From: an uncultured Alphaproteobacteria bacterium
GTDB lineage: Bacteria; Pseudomonadota; Alphaproteobacteria; Caulobacterales; Caulobacteraceae
Length of the DNA stretch: 23,626 nt
NCBI GenBank assembly: GCA_903933475.1
Contig: CAIZKE010000270.1
Location: 1-23,626 of the forward strand
Reading direction: 5' to 3'
The notes beneath the pieces were generated by a model. That model was not told where the DNA came from and did no database searches. It was given only the letters and a program-made list of their open reading frames with translations. Positions 15,436 to 23,491 of this stretch are shown piece after piece; position 1 is the stretch's first letter; every line of letters starts with the position of its first letter. A program made the translations under genes and the position numbers.

Positions 15436-16935
15436 TCAGGCCTTGCGGCGCATGACGCGCATGTCCGGCAGGCCCGCGCCCGGGGTCTCGATGCCCAGGG
15501 CCTGGATGATGCCGGAATAGATCTCGGGCTCGGTCATATGCCGTCCAGGTTCCGGACGTCCCGACAGCGGATCGAAGCCGTAGGTCATCAGGGTTTCGGG
15601 ATCGACGCCGCCCAGCATCTTGCCGCCGTTCACCAGGGGCGAGACGATCAGGGCACCGTTGTTCAGGTCGTGGCCCGACCCGAAGGTCATGGCGCCCGCC
15701 GGGCGGTTCCGGCTCCGGCCAAACTCGGTGGCTACGTAGACAAGGCTGTGGTCCCAGTAGCTCTTGCCCCCGGCCAGTTCCTCGCTCTTCAGGAGGGTGA
15801 TCAGCCGGTCTGTGACGCTCAGGACCCGGCTCCACATCAGGGACTGCACCTCCCGGTGGGCCTGGTGCGAGAAGTCAAAGGCGATGGGCGTGTTGCGCAT
15901 GTCGCCGGCGGACAGGCCGCCCCGGCCCAGGGCCGCGCCCTTGTTGAACACCGCAGACGTCTCCGGCCCCAGGGTGACGGTCGAGGCCACGCCGCAGCGG
16001 ATGAGGAGGAAGGCCAGGGCCGCCTGGCTCTCAAGCGGGTCGAAGCCATAGGCCGGGAAGGCTTCGCGCACCTTCTTGGCCAGGGGCGACGACTTCAGGC
16101 CGTTGGCCTTCAGGGGCATGTCCTCGGAGTCGGAATGCACCATCAGCTGGGTGATGAGGTCCGCGCCCTCGATGTCCTTCAGCGGCGCGCCGCGCAGCTC
16201 CAGCCAGCGCTTCAGGCGGACGGAATCACCGAAAGTCCGGACGAAGTCGGACTCGGGGTCCAGGGTCCCGTTCCGGAAGGCCCGCGCAGCTTCGAAGAGC
16301 TTGGCGTCGGGAGCCCCCGGTACGCCCTTTCGGCCATCGAGGGACAGGGGCCAGAGGCTGGGCGAAGGTGCCCGCTCGCCATAGACCGAGGACGGCAGGG
16401 AATCGTCGGTACCCCGGTCGGTGAAGGAGACGCCGTTCACGAGGTGGACGTTGGGAATGGGCTTGCCGGCGCCGTAGGTCAGGGCGACGGCCTCCTGCAG
16501 GGTGCGGCCCCTCCAGGCGGCGTTGCCGGTCACCGACCGGTGCTCCGCCACGCCGTGGTTGACGCTGGTGCCGGTGTAGGTCGCCACCATCATGTCCTGA
16601 CCGTGGCGCTTTACGAAGTCGGACTGGTTGGCGGTGAAGGGGGCCGGGATGGCGCCGATCGTCTTGCTTGCGAAGTCGATGGCCCGGAAAGGACCACCGC
16701 CCGGTGATTGCACGAGTTGGTCAGGCCAGGCGTTGAGGGTCGCGGCATTGGCGCTCTCGGACTCCCGGACGGCGAGGAAGGAGTCGACGATCGAGCAGCC
16801 CCCGGTACCGCACAGGACGATCAGGAAGCGGGGGGGCGGGCCAGCGGGCGTACGGGCGGCGCGGGCGAGGCCAGGGCCCGCCAGGCTGGCGGCGGCTCCG
16901 GCGAGAAGGCCGCGACGGGAAGGGGTCAGGTTCAT
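15436..16935 (-). CDS. DUF1501-family protein with Tat signal
   Basis: A 499-residue protein beginning with a twin-arginine signal (SRRGLLAGAAASLAG, Arg 7-8), so exported folded through Tat. RFLIVLCGTGGCSIVD (36-51) is the start of the DUF1501 domain, which is related in fold to sulfatases and alkaline phosphatases, and the C-terminal part has YVATEFGRSRN and FGSGHDLNNGALIVSPLVNGGK, the typical end motif (E-F-G-R ... H ... G). No enzymatic activity is established for the family. In Planctomycetes DUF1501 genes lie next to large cytochrome-like proteins; here too the same transcript encodes a two-CxxCH protein. It follows the small secreted protein by 15 bp and precedes the COG3650 gene by 1 bp. 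Confidence 0.87.
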   Translation of the reverse strand: MNLTPSRRGLLAGAAASLAGPGLARAARTPAGPPPRFLIVLCGTGGCSIVDSFLAVRESESANAATLNAWPDQLVQSPGGGPFRAIDFASKTIGAIPAPFTANQSDFVKRHGQDMMVATYTGTSVNHGVAEHRSVTGNAAWRGRTLQEAVALTYGAGKPIPNVHLVNGVSFTDRGTDDSLPSSVYGERAPSPSLWPLSLDGRKGVPGAPDAKLFEAARAFRNGTLDPESDFVRTFGDSVRLKRWLELRGAPLKDIEGADLITQLMVHSDSEDMPLKANGLKSSPLAKKVREAFPAYGFDPLESQAALAFLLIRCGVASTVTLGPETSAVFNKGAALGRGGLSAGDMRNTPIAFDFSHQAHREVQSLMWSRVLSVTDRLITLLKSEELAGGKSYWDHSLVYVATEFGRSRNRPAGAMTFGSGHDLNNGALIVSPLVNGGKMLGGVDPETLMTYGFDPLSGRPEPGRHMTEPEIYSGIIQALGIETPGAGLPDMRVMRRKA

Positions 16936-16950
16936 GGTGTCGCTTCCGGG

Positions 16951-17565
16951 TCAGTAGAAGGCCGCCTCGGCCGACGAGGCCAGGGCGAAGCAGGCGAGAA
17001 GGGTCTGTTCGGACTGCCCCCGGGCCGAGCGGCCGGTACGGCCCTCGACGCCCTCGAGGAAGGCCGCCATCCGGTCGCGCTCGGCGACCGAGGCATCGCG
17101 CCGCAGGATGCGGTCGTAGAGGCGATCGGTGAGGGCGTCGCGCCAGGCGCGGTCGGGGCGGCCCGACGCAGGCTTGAAGAGCAGGGCCTTGGCAGGGTCT
17201 GCCCTATCCTTCGCCACGCGGTTGGCGCAGACCTGCAGGGCCACGCGGTCAAAGGCAATCGGGCTGGCCAGGGTGGCCTGGTCGAGGGGCTGCATGACCC
17301 GGGCATCGTAGGGGTCGACTCCCCCCAGGACGATGCGGAAGGACTTTTTCGAGCAGTCATAGCGGGACAGCTCGAGGCAGATCTCGTCGCGGGGGATCTC
17401 GAAGGTCTCGGACAGGTCGCGGAGGTAGCGCTCCCCGTCCTTGAACTTGATCCGGGGGTCGGTTGAGGCCGGAGCGGCTTCCTGGGCGCTGACGACCGCT
17501 GGGGCGAGGGCTGCGGCCGCCACCAGGGTCAGGGTCAGGACGGCGAAAAGTCCGGGCATGCGCAT
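16951..17565 (-). CDS. Small secreted protein of the cytochrome/DUF1501 unit, unknown function
   Basis: A 204-residue protein with a signal peptide (MRMPGLFAVLTLTLVAAAALAPAVVSA, cut near 27). The mature part is mostly helical and charged, with three Cys (C63, C71, C113 region) and an end, LLACFALASSAEAAFY, that recalls the 'L-C-x-A-L-x-x-x-x-E-F' ends of planctomycete-type cytochrome-domain proteins such as DUF1553. I do not recognise a named family. The ATG at 17565 lies one base after the stop of the cytochrome-like gene, and the DUF1501 gene starts 15 bp after it, so it is an integral middle member of the unit. Confidence 0.78.
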   Translation of the reverse strand: MRMPGLFAVLTLTLVAAAALAPAVVSAQEAAPASTDPRIKFKDGERYLRDLSETFEIPRDEICLELSRYDCSKKSFRIVLGGVDPYDARVMQPLDQATLASPIAFDRVALQVCANRVAKDRADPAKALLFKPASGRPDRAWRDALTDRLYDRILRRDASVAERDRMAAFLEGVEGRTGRSARGQSEQTLLACFALASSAEAAFY

Positions 17566-17566
17566 G

Positions 17567-19075
17567 TCAGGGCCTCCCGTAGGCTTCGGTCAGGACCAGG
17601 GCGTGCAACATGCGCTCGACCCGGTAGTTGAACTTGTCGGGTGCCTTGAGGCCCTTCCACATCAGGGCGAACTCGGTCTGGTCCGCCGGGCTGGGCTCTC
17701 GGCCGACCATCATCTTCCAGTAGTCCCAGGTCACCTTCTGGGCGAAGGCGTCGGAATTCGCGGCCACCTGGCTCCACTCCAGGAGGTTGGCCACCTTCTG
17801 GCCGAAGATCTCCCCGGCCTCCGGGGCCTCGACCACCCGCGCGCCGTCGGTGCGGACGAAGTTCTTCAGGCGGTTGGGATTGTAGTTGTTGCGGATGATC
17901 CCGTCGTAGCGGGTGAAGGGATAGGTCAGGGGATCAAGGGTCGAGTGGCAGACTGCGCAGGCCGGCGCGGCCACGCCCTTGGCGTCGTAGTCGACGGGCT
18001 CGGCCACGGCTGGGTGCAGGCCCTCCATCCGCGCAAGGTCAAGGCCCAGGTACTGCCGGTAAGCCACTGCCGCCGTGGTCCTCGGGATGGGCGTGAACAT
18101 GGTGTTCACGGTGGAGAACCAGCGGGTGGTGATCATGCCCGCGCGCTTTTCGCGGGGCACGGTCTGGCCGGCCTGGCGCATGCCCTTGAAGTCGCCCTCG
18201 GGAACTGCCGCAAAGGTCGGCGGGTCGTCGCTCACGCGCTTTACGAAGTCCTGGCTGGTCAGCAGGCCGCGGACGTCCCGGTCGCCGGTGTTCATCCAGG
18301 CGAACAGGTTGTAGTCCCACTCATAGTCGGCCAGGGGGATCGAGCCCGCCCGGGGGCCGGCCTTGATGCTGTCCTGCGGATTGATCTTGGCGTTGGCGAG
18401 GTTCCAGAGGACGCCATTGACGCCCAGCCAGTAGGGTGAGCGCAGGCAGGTGTCGAGCTGGCCCGAAATGCCTTCGCGCCAGGACGATTCACTGGGCAGG
18501 CGGCGGCGGAAGGCGTCAGTCTCGGTCCGCGTCGGCGAACGGCCGCAGACATCGAGCACGACCTTGCGCCAGGCATGGACAGGATCGTACCCACAGGTAT
18601 TCCAGCGCCCGGCGGCGGCGCTGCGGGTCTGGCCCGGGGTGCAGCTGACGGCGGTCGGCCGGCTATCGCCGTTCTCGGGCGCCGACCCCTTCAGGATTTC
18701 GTCGAGGTTGGAGATCCCATCGCCGTCGGCGTCCAGGGCCTCCACGGCCTTGAGGGCCGCCGGCAGGGCGGCGATGTAATCGGCGTCCGACAGCGGGCGA
18801 GCGACACCAGGCGCGAGGCGCTCGGCCACCTGGGCGCCGAACAGGTTCTTGGCCGGCGGGACGGTGTGGCAGGTCGTGCAGTTCACCACCGGAGAGGCGG
18901 CGCAGGCGTGGGCCGTCGGGTAGATCTTGCAGAATTCCATCGAGGCGGGCGGCTTGGCCACCGCTTCCCCCCCAGGGCTGGCAAGACCCGCCGCCAGGGC
19001 GGAAAGCCCGACCGCAGTGGTCACCGCTGCCCACGCCCTCAGGCCCGAAAACCACCTTACGCGCCCAGACGTCAT
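17567..19075 (-). CDS. Exported two-CxxCH cytochrome-like protein (DUF1588/1592-like C-terminal part)
   Basis: A 502-residue protein with an N-terminal signal or anchor (hydrophobic residues 13-32). It has two c-type haem motifs: C66-T-T-C-H70 in the N-terminal domain, followed by an EF-hand-like calcium loop DADGDGISNLDEI (115-127), and C373-A-V-C-H377 followed by STLDPLTYPFTRYDGI. That last pattern, with RAGMITTRWF...PIPRTTAAV (311-337) before it, follows the DUF1588/1592 pattern of planctomycete cytochromes (C-x-x-C-H-x-x-x-D-P-x-x-x-x-F). It is therefore likely periplasmic and redox-active. The ATG at 19075 is preferred because a TTGACA promoter element upstream (19129-19134) would place an mRNA start beyond the alternative ATG at 19123. 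First gene of the four-gene unit, divergent from the SDR gene. Confidence 0.82.
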   Translation of the reverse strand: MTSGRVRWFSGLRAWAAVTTAVGLSALAAGLASPGGEAVAKPPASMEFCKIYPTAHACAASPVVNCTTCHTVPPAKNLFGAQVAERLAPGVARPLSDADYIAALPAALKAVEALDADGDGISNLDEILKGSAPENGDSRPTAVSCTPGQTRSAAAGRWNTCGYDPVHAWRKVVLDVCGRSPTRTETDAFRRRLPSESSWREGISGQLDTCLRSPYWLGVNGVLWNLANAKINPQDSIKAGPRAGSIPLADYEWDYNLFAWMNTGDRDVRGLLTSQDFVKRVSDDPPTFAAVPEGDFKGMRQAGQTVPREKRAGMITTRWFSTVNTMFTPIPRTTAAVAYRQYLGLDLARMEGLHPAVAEPVDYDAKGVAAPACAVCHSTLDPLTYPFTRYDGIIRNNYNPNRLKNFVRTDGARVVEAPEAGEIFGQKVANLLEWSQVAANSDAFAQKVTWDYWKMMVGREPSPADQTEFALMWKGLKAPDKFNYRVERMLHALVLTEAYGRP

Positions 19076-19112
19076 TCCTGGAATCCCCCCAAAGCCTTCT
19101 GGCTGTTCCCTC

Positions 19113-19134
19113 GCATGTTGCATGCCGCTGTCAA
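19113..19134 (-). promoter_or_regulatory. Candidate -35 element and inverted repeat before the cytochrome unit
   Basis: On the minus strand a perfect TTGACA lies at 19134-19129. Just downstream is the inverted repeat GCATG-TTG-CATGC (19113-19125). No good -10 hexamer is found at 16-18 bp, so this is only a partial promoter prediction; the repeat could be an operator. The 144-bp gap also has to carry the promoter of the divergent SDR gene, for which I see no clear boxes. Confidence 0.3.
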
Positions 19135-19219
19135 GTTAACGGCCTGCAAGAAACCTCCTGACCGGCCCGGCCGCCTCGGTTAGGAATAGAACCATCACCG
19201 GTGGAGGAGACTAAGAGCC

Positions 19220-19981
19220 ATGCAGATCGATCTTTCCGGGCGCGTCGCCCTCGTCACCGGCGGAGGTCGGGGCATAGGCCGGGCCATCTCCCTCTTCCTG
19301 GCGCAGGCCGGGGCCGACATCGCCGTCAACTACCGCTCCGACGCCGACTCCGCCGAGGAGACCGCCGCCGAGATCCGCGCCCTGGGCCGCACGGCCCGCA
19401 CCTACGCCGCCGCGGTGGAAGACTTCGACCAGGACGCCGCCATGGCCGAGGCGGTGGTGCGCGACTTCGGGGGCGTCGACATCCTCGTCAACAACGCCGG
19501 CATCGCCAGCCGCGGCCAGTCGGTGGCCGACACCGATCCGGCGGAGATGGAGCGGGTGGTCCGGGTCCACGCCTTCGGCCCGCACTACCTCTGCAAGCTC
19601 CTGATCCCGCAGATGCGCACCCGGGGCCGGGGCGACATCATCATGATCTCGTCCGTCGCCACGATGGGCATGTCGGCCCGCGGCGGGCCCTACAACATGG
19701 GCAAGGCGGCCATGGAGGCCCTGGCCCTGACCATCGCCAAGGAAGAGCGCGCACACGGCATCCGTTGCAACATCGTCGCCCCGTCCCTGACGGTCACCGA
19801 GATGGGAAAGCGCCTGACCAAGGCCACCACCGGTCTGGCAGACATCCACGAGCTGGACGCCCGTTCGCCCTTCGGCCGGGTCTCGACCCCCGAGGACGTG
19901 GCCGCCGCCGTGACCTGGCTGGTCTCGTCCGCCAACCCCTACGCCAACGGCCAGAAAATCAACATCAACGGCGGGGGCTGA
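19220..19981 (+). CDS. Short-chain dehydrogenase/reductase (FabG-like) with atypical tetrad
   Basis: A 253-residue classical SDR using NAD(P)(H). The cofactor motif TGGGRGIG is at residues 13-20, NNAG at 91-94, and the catalytic S145, Y158 and K162 in ISSVATMGMSARGGPYNMGK. The Asn of the classical tetrad, normally in 'V-N-x-x-G', is His here (H117 in RVVRVHAFGP). NYRSDADS (37-44) after the second strand suggests NADP preference, as is usual for FabG-like proteins. It ends in NGQKININGGG, the usual SDR end. The ATG at 19220 follows a strong GGAGGAG. It stands alone on the plus strand, divergent from the cytochrome unit and convergent with hemN (19-bp gap). Substrate unknown. Confidence 0.92.
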   Translation: MQIDLSGRVALVTGGGRGIGRAISLFLAQAGADIAVNYRSDADSAEETAAEIRALGRTARTYAAAVEDFDQDAAMAEAVVRDFGGVDILVNNAGIASRGQSVADTDPAEMERVVRVHAFGPHYLCKLLIPQMRTRGRGDIIMISSVATMGMSARGGPYNMGKAAMEALALTIAKEERAHGIRCNIVAPSLTVTEMGKRLTKATTGLADIHELDARSPFGRVSTPEDVAAAVTWLVSSANPYANGQKININGGG

Positions 19982-20000
19982 GGCCTATGGCCCCCGTGGA

Positions 20001-21362
20001 CTAGCGGCGCTCGGCCTCGCGGAAACTGACGTCGAAGACGGTACAGATATTGCGCACCACCAGGCGGCCGGCCTCGGTGACCCTCAGGCGGGTGCCCTCG
20101 GACTCGACAAGGCCGTCAGCGGCGAAGGACTCCAGGCGGGACAGCTCGTGAACCAGGTCCCGGGGTTTGCGGCCATAGCGCGAGGCGATCTCGCCCAGGT
20201 CGACGGCGAAATCACACAGGAGCCGCTCGATGATCTCGCCGCGAAAGCGGTCGTCGGCGCTCAGCATAGCGCCGAGGGTGACGGGCAGCTGGTCGTGGTC
20301 GAGGGCCTTGCGCCAGTCCCGCTCCTGCAAGGCGTTCTGGGCGAAGCCCTGAGGCAGGCTGCCGATGGCCGAGGGTCCCATGCCGATCACGACCTGAGTC
20401 GAATCCGCCGTGTAGCCCTGGAAGTTGCGGTGCAGACGCCCCTCCGCCTGAGCCTGGCACAGGTCATCCTCGGGCAGGGCGAAGTGGTCCATGCCGATGT
20501 GGACATAGCCCTCCGAGGTCAGTCGCTCCGCCGCGGCGTCACTCTGGTCCAGCCGCTCGGAGGCACCTGGAAGGGCCGCCTCCTCGATCAGTTTCCGGCT
20601 GTCCGTCATCCCGGGGGGCAGGGCGTAGCCCAACAGGGAGACCCGCTCGGGCCTCAGGGTCATCAGGCTGTCCAGACTCGCCAGGGTATTCGCCCGTGTC
20701 TGGTGTGGCAGGCCGTACATCAGGTCCATGTTGATCGAGGTCACCCCGCCGTCGCGCAGCCAGCGCATGCATTCGGCGATGTGGTCGAAGGCCTCGGGGC
20801 GGTGAACCGCAGCCTGTATCTCGCGGTCGAGGTTCTGTACCCCCAGGCTGGCGCGGGACAGGCCGTTGACCGAGGCGAGGGTCACCCAATCCTTGGTCAG
20901 GGTCTCTGGGTCCAGCTCGGCGCCAACCTCCAGGGAACCGGCGAAGCGGAAGGCCGCCGACAGGGTCGCCATGACCGAGCGCAGCTCCATGGGCTTCAGG
21001 ATATTGGGCGTGCCGCCGCCGAAGTGGATGGACGAGACCCTCGGCCGGCGCCGACCCAAGGCCCGGTGCACCGCCAGAAGTTCCTTCTCCAGGTAGAGGA
21101 CGTAGGCCGCCACCGCCCCACGACTGATTACCGGCCGGGCATTCCGGGCACAGTTCCAGCAGAGGCGCGAGCAGAAGGGCACGTGGATGTAGAGCGAGAC
21201 CGCCTCGTCGTCAGGCAGGCCCTTCAGCCAGCCGGCATAGATCTCGGGCGTCACCTCCGGCGTGAACTGCGCCACCGTGGGATAGCTGGTGTAGCGCGGC
21301 GCCTGGCCGTCGTACTTTTCAATCAGCGCATCCCGGCTGAGCCGCGAGGTCGTCACGCCCAT
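20001..21362 (-). CDS. hemN: Oxygen-independent coproporphyrinogen III oxidase-like radical SAM protein
   Basis: A 453-residue radical SAM protein, close in length to E. coli HemN (457). The HemN-type N-terminus is present (APRYTSYPTVAQF, 21-33), as are LYIHVPFC (57-64), the cluster motif C64-x3-C68-x2-C71, and GGGTPN (115-120). HemN decarboxylates two propionates of coproporphyrinogen III in anaerobic haem synthesis. Two departures stand out: the extra Cys two residues after the cluster motif (C71 in E. coli) is Arg (R73) here, and the usual GVQDF is GVQNL (174-178). The gene may therefore be a divergent paralogue rather than the main enzyme. The ATG at 21362 follows GGAGGGGAAG. A FNR/FixK-like box lies upstream, which fits low-oxygen expression. 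Confidence 0.85.
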   Translation of the reverse strand: MGVTTSRLSRDALIEKYDGQAPRYTSYPTVAQFTPEVTPEIYAGWLKGLPDDEAVSLYIHVPFCSRLCWNCARNARPVISRGAVAAYVLYLEKELLAVHRALGRRRPRVSSIHFGGGTPNILKPMELRSVMATLSAAFRFAGSLEVGAELDPETLTKDWVTLASVNGLSRASLGVQNLDREIQAAVHRPEAFDHIAECMRWLRDGGVTSINMDLMYGLPHQTRANTLASLDSLMTLRPERVSLLGYALPPGMTDSRKLIEEAALPGASERLDQSDAAAERLTSEGYVHIGMDHFALPEDDLCQAQAEGRLHRNFQGYTADSTQVVIGMGPSAIGSLPQGFAQNALQERDWRKALDHDQLPVTLGAMLSADDRFRGEIIERLLCDFAVDLGEIASRYGRKPRDLVHELSRLESFAADGLVESEGTRLRVTEAGRLVVRNICTVFDVSFREAERR

Positions 21363-21432
21363 CTTCCCCTCCGCCCCGGCGCCCCAGGGGCGTTGGTTGT
21401 CAGCCCGTCACCGGCAATGCCGCCCCCGCGCC

Positions 21433-21446
21433 GTGACGCAGATCAA
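21433..21446 (-). promoter_or_regulatory. FNR/FixK-type box upstream of hemN
   Basis: On the minus strand the site reads TTGATCTGCGTCAC, one base away from TTGAT-N4-GTCAA, a common FNR/FixK recognition sequence. Its centre is about 77 bp before the hemN start; if it sits at -41.5, the transcript would begin about 36 nt before the ATG. No clear -10 element is visible at the matching place. The surrounding 172-bp gap (21363-21534) holds nothing else I can name. Confidence 0.6.
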
Positions 21447-21534
21447 TGGGCACATTCCTGCGGACGAGGCTGCACGCGGGATCTCTTCCACCCGAAACCA
21501 TGAAGATGGAGTGAGCGGAAGCCCGCCAGCCACC

Positions 21535-23205
21535 CTACCCCGCCATTTCGCAGATCCGCCCCGCCTTGGCATCCGTGTAGCCGTCGGGGGTCCAGGCGAG
21601 TTCGCCGTTCACCAGAACGGCCTCCACGCCCACGGAGTCGCGGGTGTAGCGCATGCCGTCGCCGGGCATGTCGAAGATCGGGCGTTCCTCACCCCGGCCG
21701 ATACGGTCAGGGTCGAACACCACGATGTCGGCGGCCTGGCCGGGCTTGAGCAGGCCGCGGTCCTTCAGGCCCCAGATGGCCGCCGTCTCGCCCGTGATCT
21801 TGGCCACCGCCTGCTCCAGGCTGAGCGCGCCCGTCCCGCGCACGAACTCGCTGAACAGATAGCCCGTGTCGCCGTAGGTGGCGAAGGAGGCCAGGTGCGC
21901 CCCGCCATCGCCGGCGCCGATGTGTACGTCGGGCCGGGCCAGCAGGGGGCCGATGCGGTCGCTATTGTCGTGGCCGCCATTGGCCGACAGGAAGGCCACG
22001 TCCAGGCCGTGCTCCAGCGACACCTCGATCAGGGCCAGGGCGCAGGCCTGGCCGCGGGCGTCGGCGATTTCCTTCAGTGTCTTGCCCGCCAGGTGGGCCG
22101 GAGCCTCGCCGCCGCCGCGCACCACCAGCCGTCCCATCAGGCGCTCGCCGCCGTCGGGGCCGGCGTCCTCCACCATGCGCGCCACGGTCTCCGGGTCGGT
22201 CAGGGAGGCGATCCGGGCCTCCAGGGGCTGGCGTAGCACCCGCACCCAGCGGGGAAGGCGGGCGAAGAACAGGCTGGGCCGCAGGAGGGAGAAGCTGATG
22301 TCGATGGGCCGGGTCTGCATCTGCGGCCAGACCCGGGCGCCGCGGGCGAACTGCTCGGCCGAGCGGCCCAGGATCCGGTCCACGCTGGCCGGCGTCTGGC
22401 GGTTATCGAACACCGGCGAGTAGGTCGTGGGGATGCCGTGCTTCAGGCTCAGCTCGGCCAGCTGGTCGATCCGGGCGATAGTGATGTCGGCGTCGTAGAA
22501 CTCCGGCACGATCTGCAGCATCCGGCCGAACTCGCCCAGCACGGCGCAAAGGGCGTCCAGTTCGGCGAACTGGGCGAAGCGGCTGGGCACGGGCCGGGCG
22601 TTCTCGTCCACGTCCACAAAGCTGGTCGACAGGCCGATGGCCCCAGCCTGCAGGCACTGGCGCAGCACGTCCTGCATGGCGGCAATCTCGTCGGGCCGCG
22701 CCGCGCGCTGGTTGGCGTCGGCCCCCATCACCCAGACGCGGATGACGCTATGGCCCACCAGGGGCGCCACATTGATGGCCAGTCCCTTTTCCAGGGCCCG
22801 GCGATAGCCCTCCCAGTCCTCCCAGGTCCACTCGAAGGCGATGGTGAAGGCCTCGGGCGGCAGCTCCTCGATCTGTTGGAACATGCCAACCACCGCCTTG
22901 CGGTCCGCCGCCCTGAGGGGCGCCAGGGACAGGGAGCAGTTGCCCGGGATGATCGAGGTGACGCCATGCTCCAGGCTGGGCTTGGCCGCCCCGTCCCACA
23001 GGAGCTGGACGTCGAAATGGGTGTGCGGGTCGATGAAGCCGGGTGCCACGGCCTTGCCGCCGGCGTCCATCTCGGCCCGGGCCGGGCCTTCCACCCTGGG
23101 CCCAACGGCCACGATGCGCCCGTCCTTCACGGCCACTTCTCCGGCGTAGGCCGGCGCGCCGGTGCCATCCACCACCCGCGCATTGCGGATTACCAGGTCA
23201 TGCAT
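21535..23205 (-). CDS. Amidohydrolase of the N-acyl-D-amino-acid deacylase type
   Basis: A 556-residue amidohydrolase-family-3 protein. The metal motif is H61-T-H63-F-D after GFIDP, the candidate bridging Cys is C90 in IPGNCSLSLAPL, H152 lies in VGHSVIR, and the active-site Asp is probably D433 in GAGDGGAHL. The C-terminal beta-sandwich has GLLKPGQAADIVVFDPD (about 490-506) and VNGELAW. D-aminoacylases release D-amino acids from N-acyl forms. The His ligands usually found as 'H-x-R-x-E' and 'S-H-H-K' are replaced here by VPEFYDAD and TYSPVFDN, so the metal site and substrate may differ. The ATG at 23205 overlaps the end of the small upstream gene by 8 bp and follows GGGAGAG. Cytoplasmic; the family is sure, the substrate is not. 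Confidence 0.88.
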   Translation of the reverse strand: MHDLVIRNARVVDGTGAPAYAGEVAVKDGRIVAVGPRVEGPARAEMDAGGKAVAPGFIDPHTHFDVQLLWDGAAKPSLEHGVTSIIPGNCSLSLAPLRAADRKAVVGMFQQIEELPPEAFTIAFEWTWEDWEGYRRALEKGLAINVAPLVGHSVIRVWVMGADANQRAARPDEIAAMQDVLRQCLQAGAIGLSTSFVDVDENARPVPSRFAQFAELDALCAVLGEFGRMLQIVPEFYDADITIARIDQLAELSLKHGIPTTYSPVFDNRQTPASVDRILGRSAEQFARGARVWPQMQTRPIDISFSLLRPSLFFARLPRWVRVLRQPLEARIASLTDPETVARMVEDAGPDGGERLMGRLVVRGGGEAPAHLAGKTLKEIADARGQACALALIEVSLEHGLDVAFLSANGGHDNSDRIGPLLARPDVHIGAGDGGAHLASFATYGDTGYLFSEFVRGTGALSLEQAVAKITGETAAIWGLKDRGLLKPGQAADIVVFDPDRIGRGEERPIFDMPGDGMRYTRDSVGVEAVLVNGELAWTPDGYTDAKAGRICEMAG

Positions 23206-23491
23206 CTCGCTCTCCCAATTTCGGACTGTACTCTCCGCCGCCGGCCCCCGCCCCGTAAAGCCCTTTCAGGATCTGCCGCCAGGGCCGGCCGACCAGGTCG
23301 CCCGCCCCCGACGCACCGCAGCCGGCGAGGACATCGAAGCCAGCCTCGGCGTCCAGCACCACGGGGGCCACGACGCCGTTCTCAAACCGCACGCTGAGGG
23401 TCAGTTCGGCCTCGCCGTCATGCCCGGCTGAGACCTCGGCCGCCACCACCACGGCCTCGCCATCACCGCCGCGGGGTCCCGCCTGGCTCAA
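23198..23491 (-). CDS. Small protein of unknown function upstream of the amidohydrolase
   Basis: A 97-residue protein with beta-rich central sequence (VVVAAEVSAGHDGEAELTL, then SVRFENGVVAPVVLD) and GDLVGRPWRQILKGL near the end; I do not recognise the family. No signal peptide. The proposed TTG start overlaps the stop of the upstream gene as TTGA, and the end overlaps the amidohydrolase start by 8 bp. This tight packing on both sides supports a real, coupled gene even though the start codon is weak. A run of GTG codons at residues 14-16 is an alternative start. Confidence 0.55.
   Translation of the reverse strand: MSQAGPRGGDGEAVVVAAEVSAGHDGEAELTLSVRFENGVVAPVVLDAEAGFDVLAGCGASGAGDLVGRPWRQILKGLYGAGAGGGEYSPKLGERDA

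Noticed and set aside
15436..16935. Alkaline phosphatase or sulfatase
   Set aside because: DUF1501 shares the fold, but I do not see the full metal and nucleophile set of those enzymes, so no activity is assigned.
20148..21503. 451-residue plus-strand frame opposite hemN
   Set aside because: No motif or plausible ribosome binding site; the minus strand encodes a clear radical SAM protein over the same bases.
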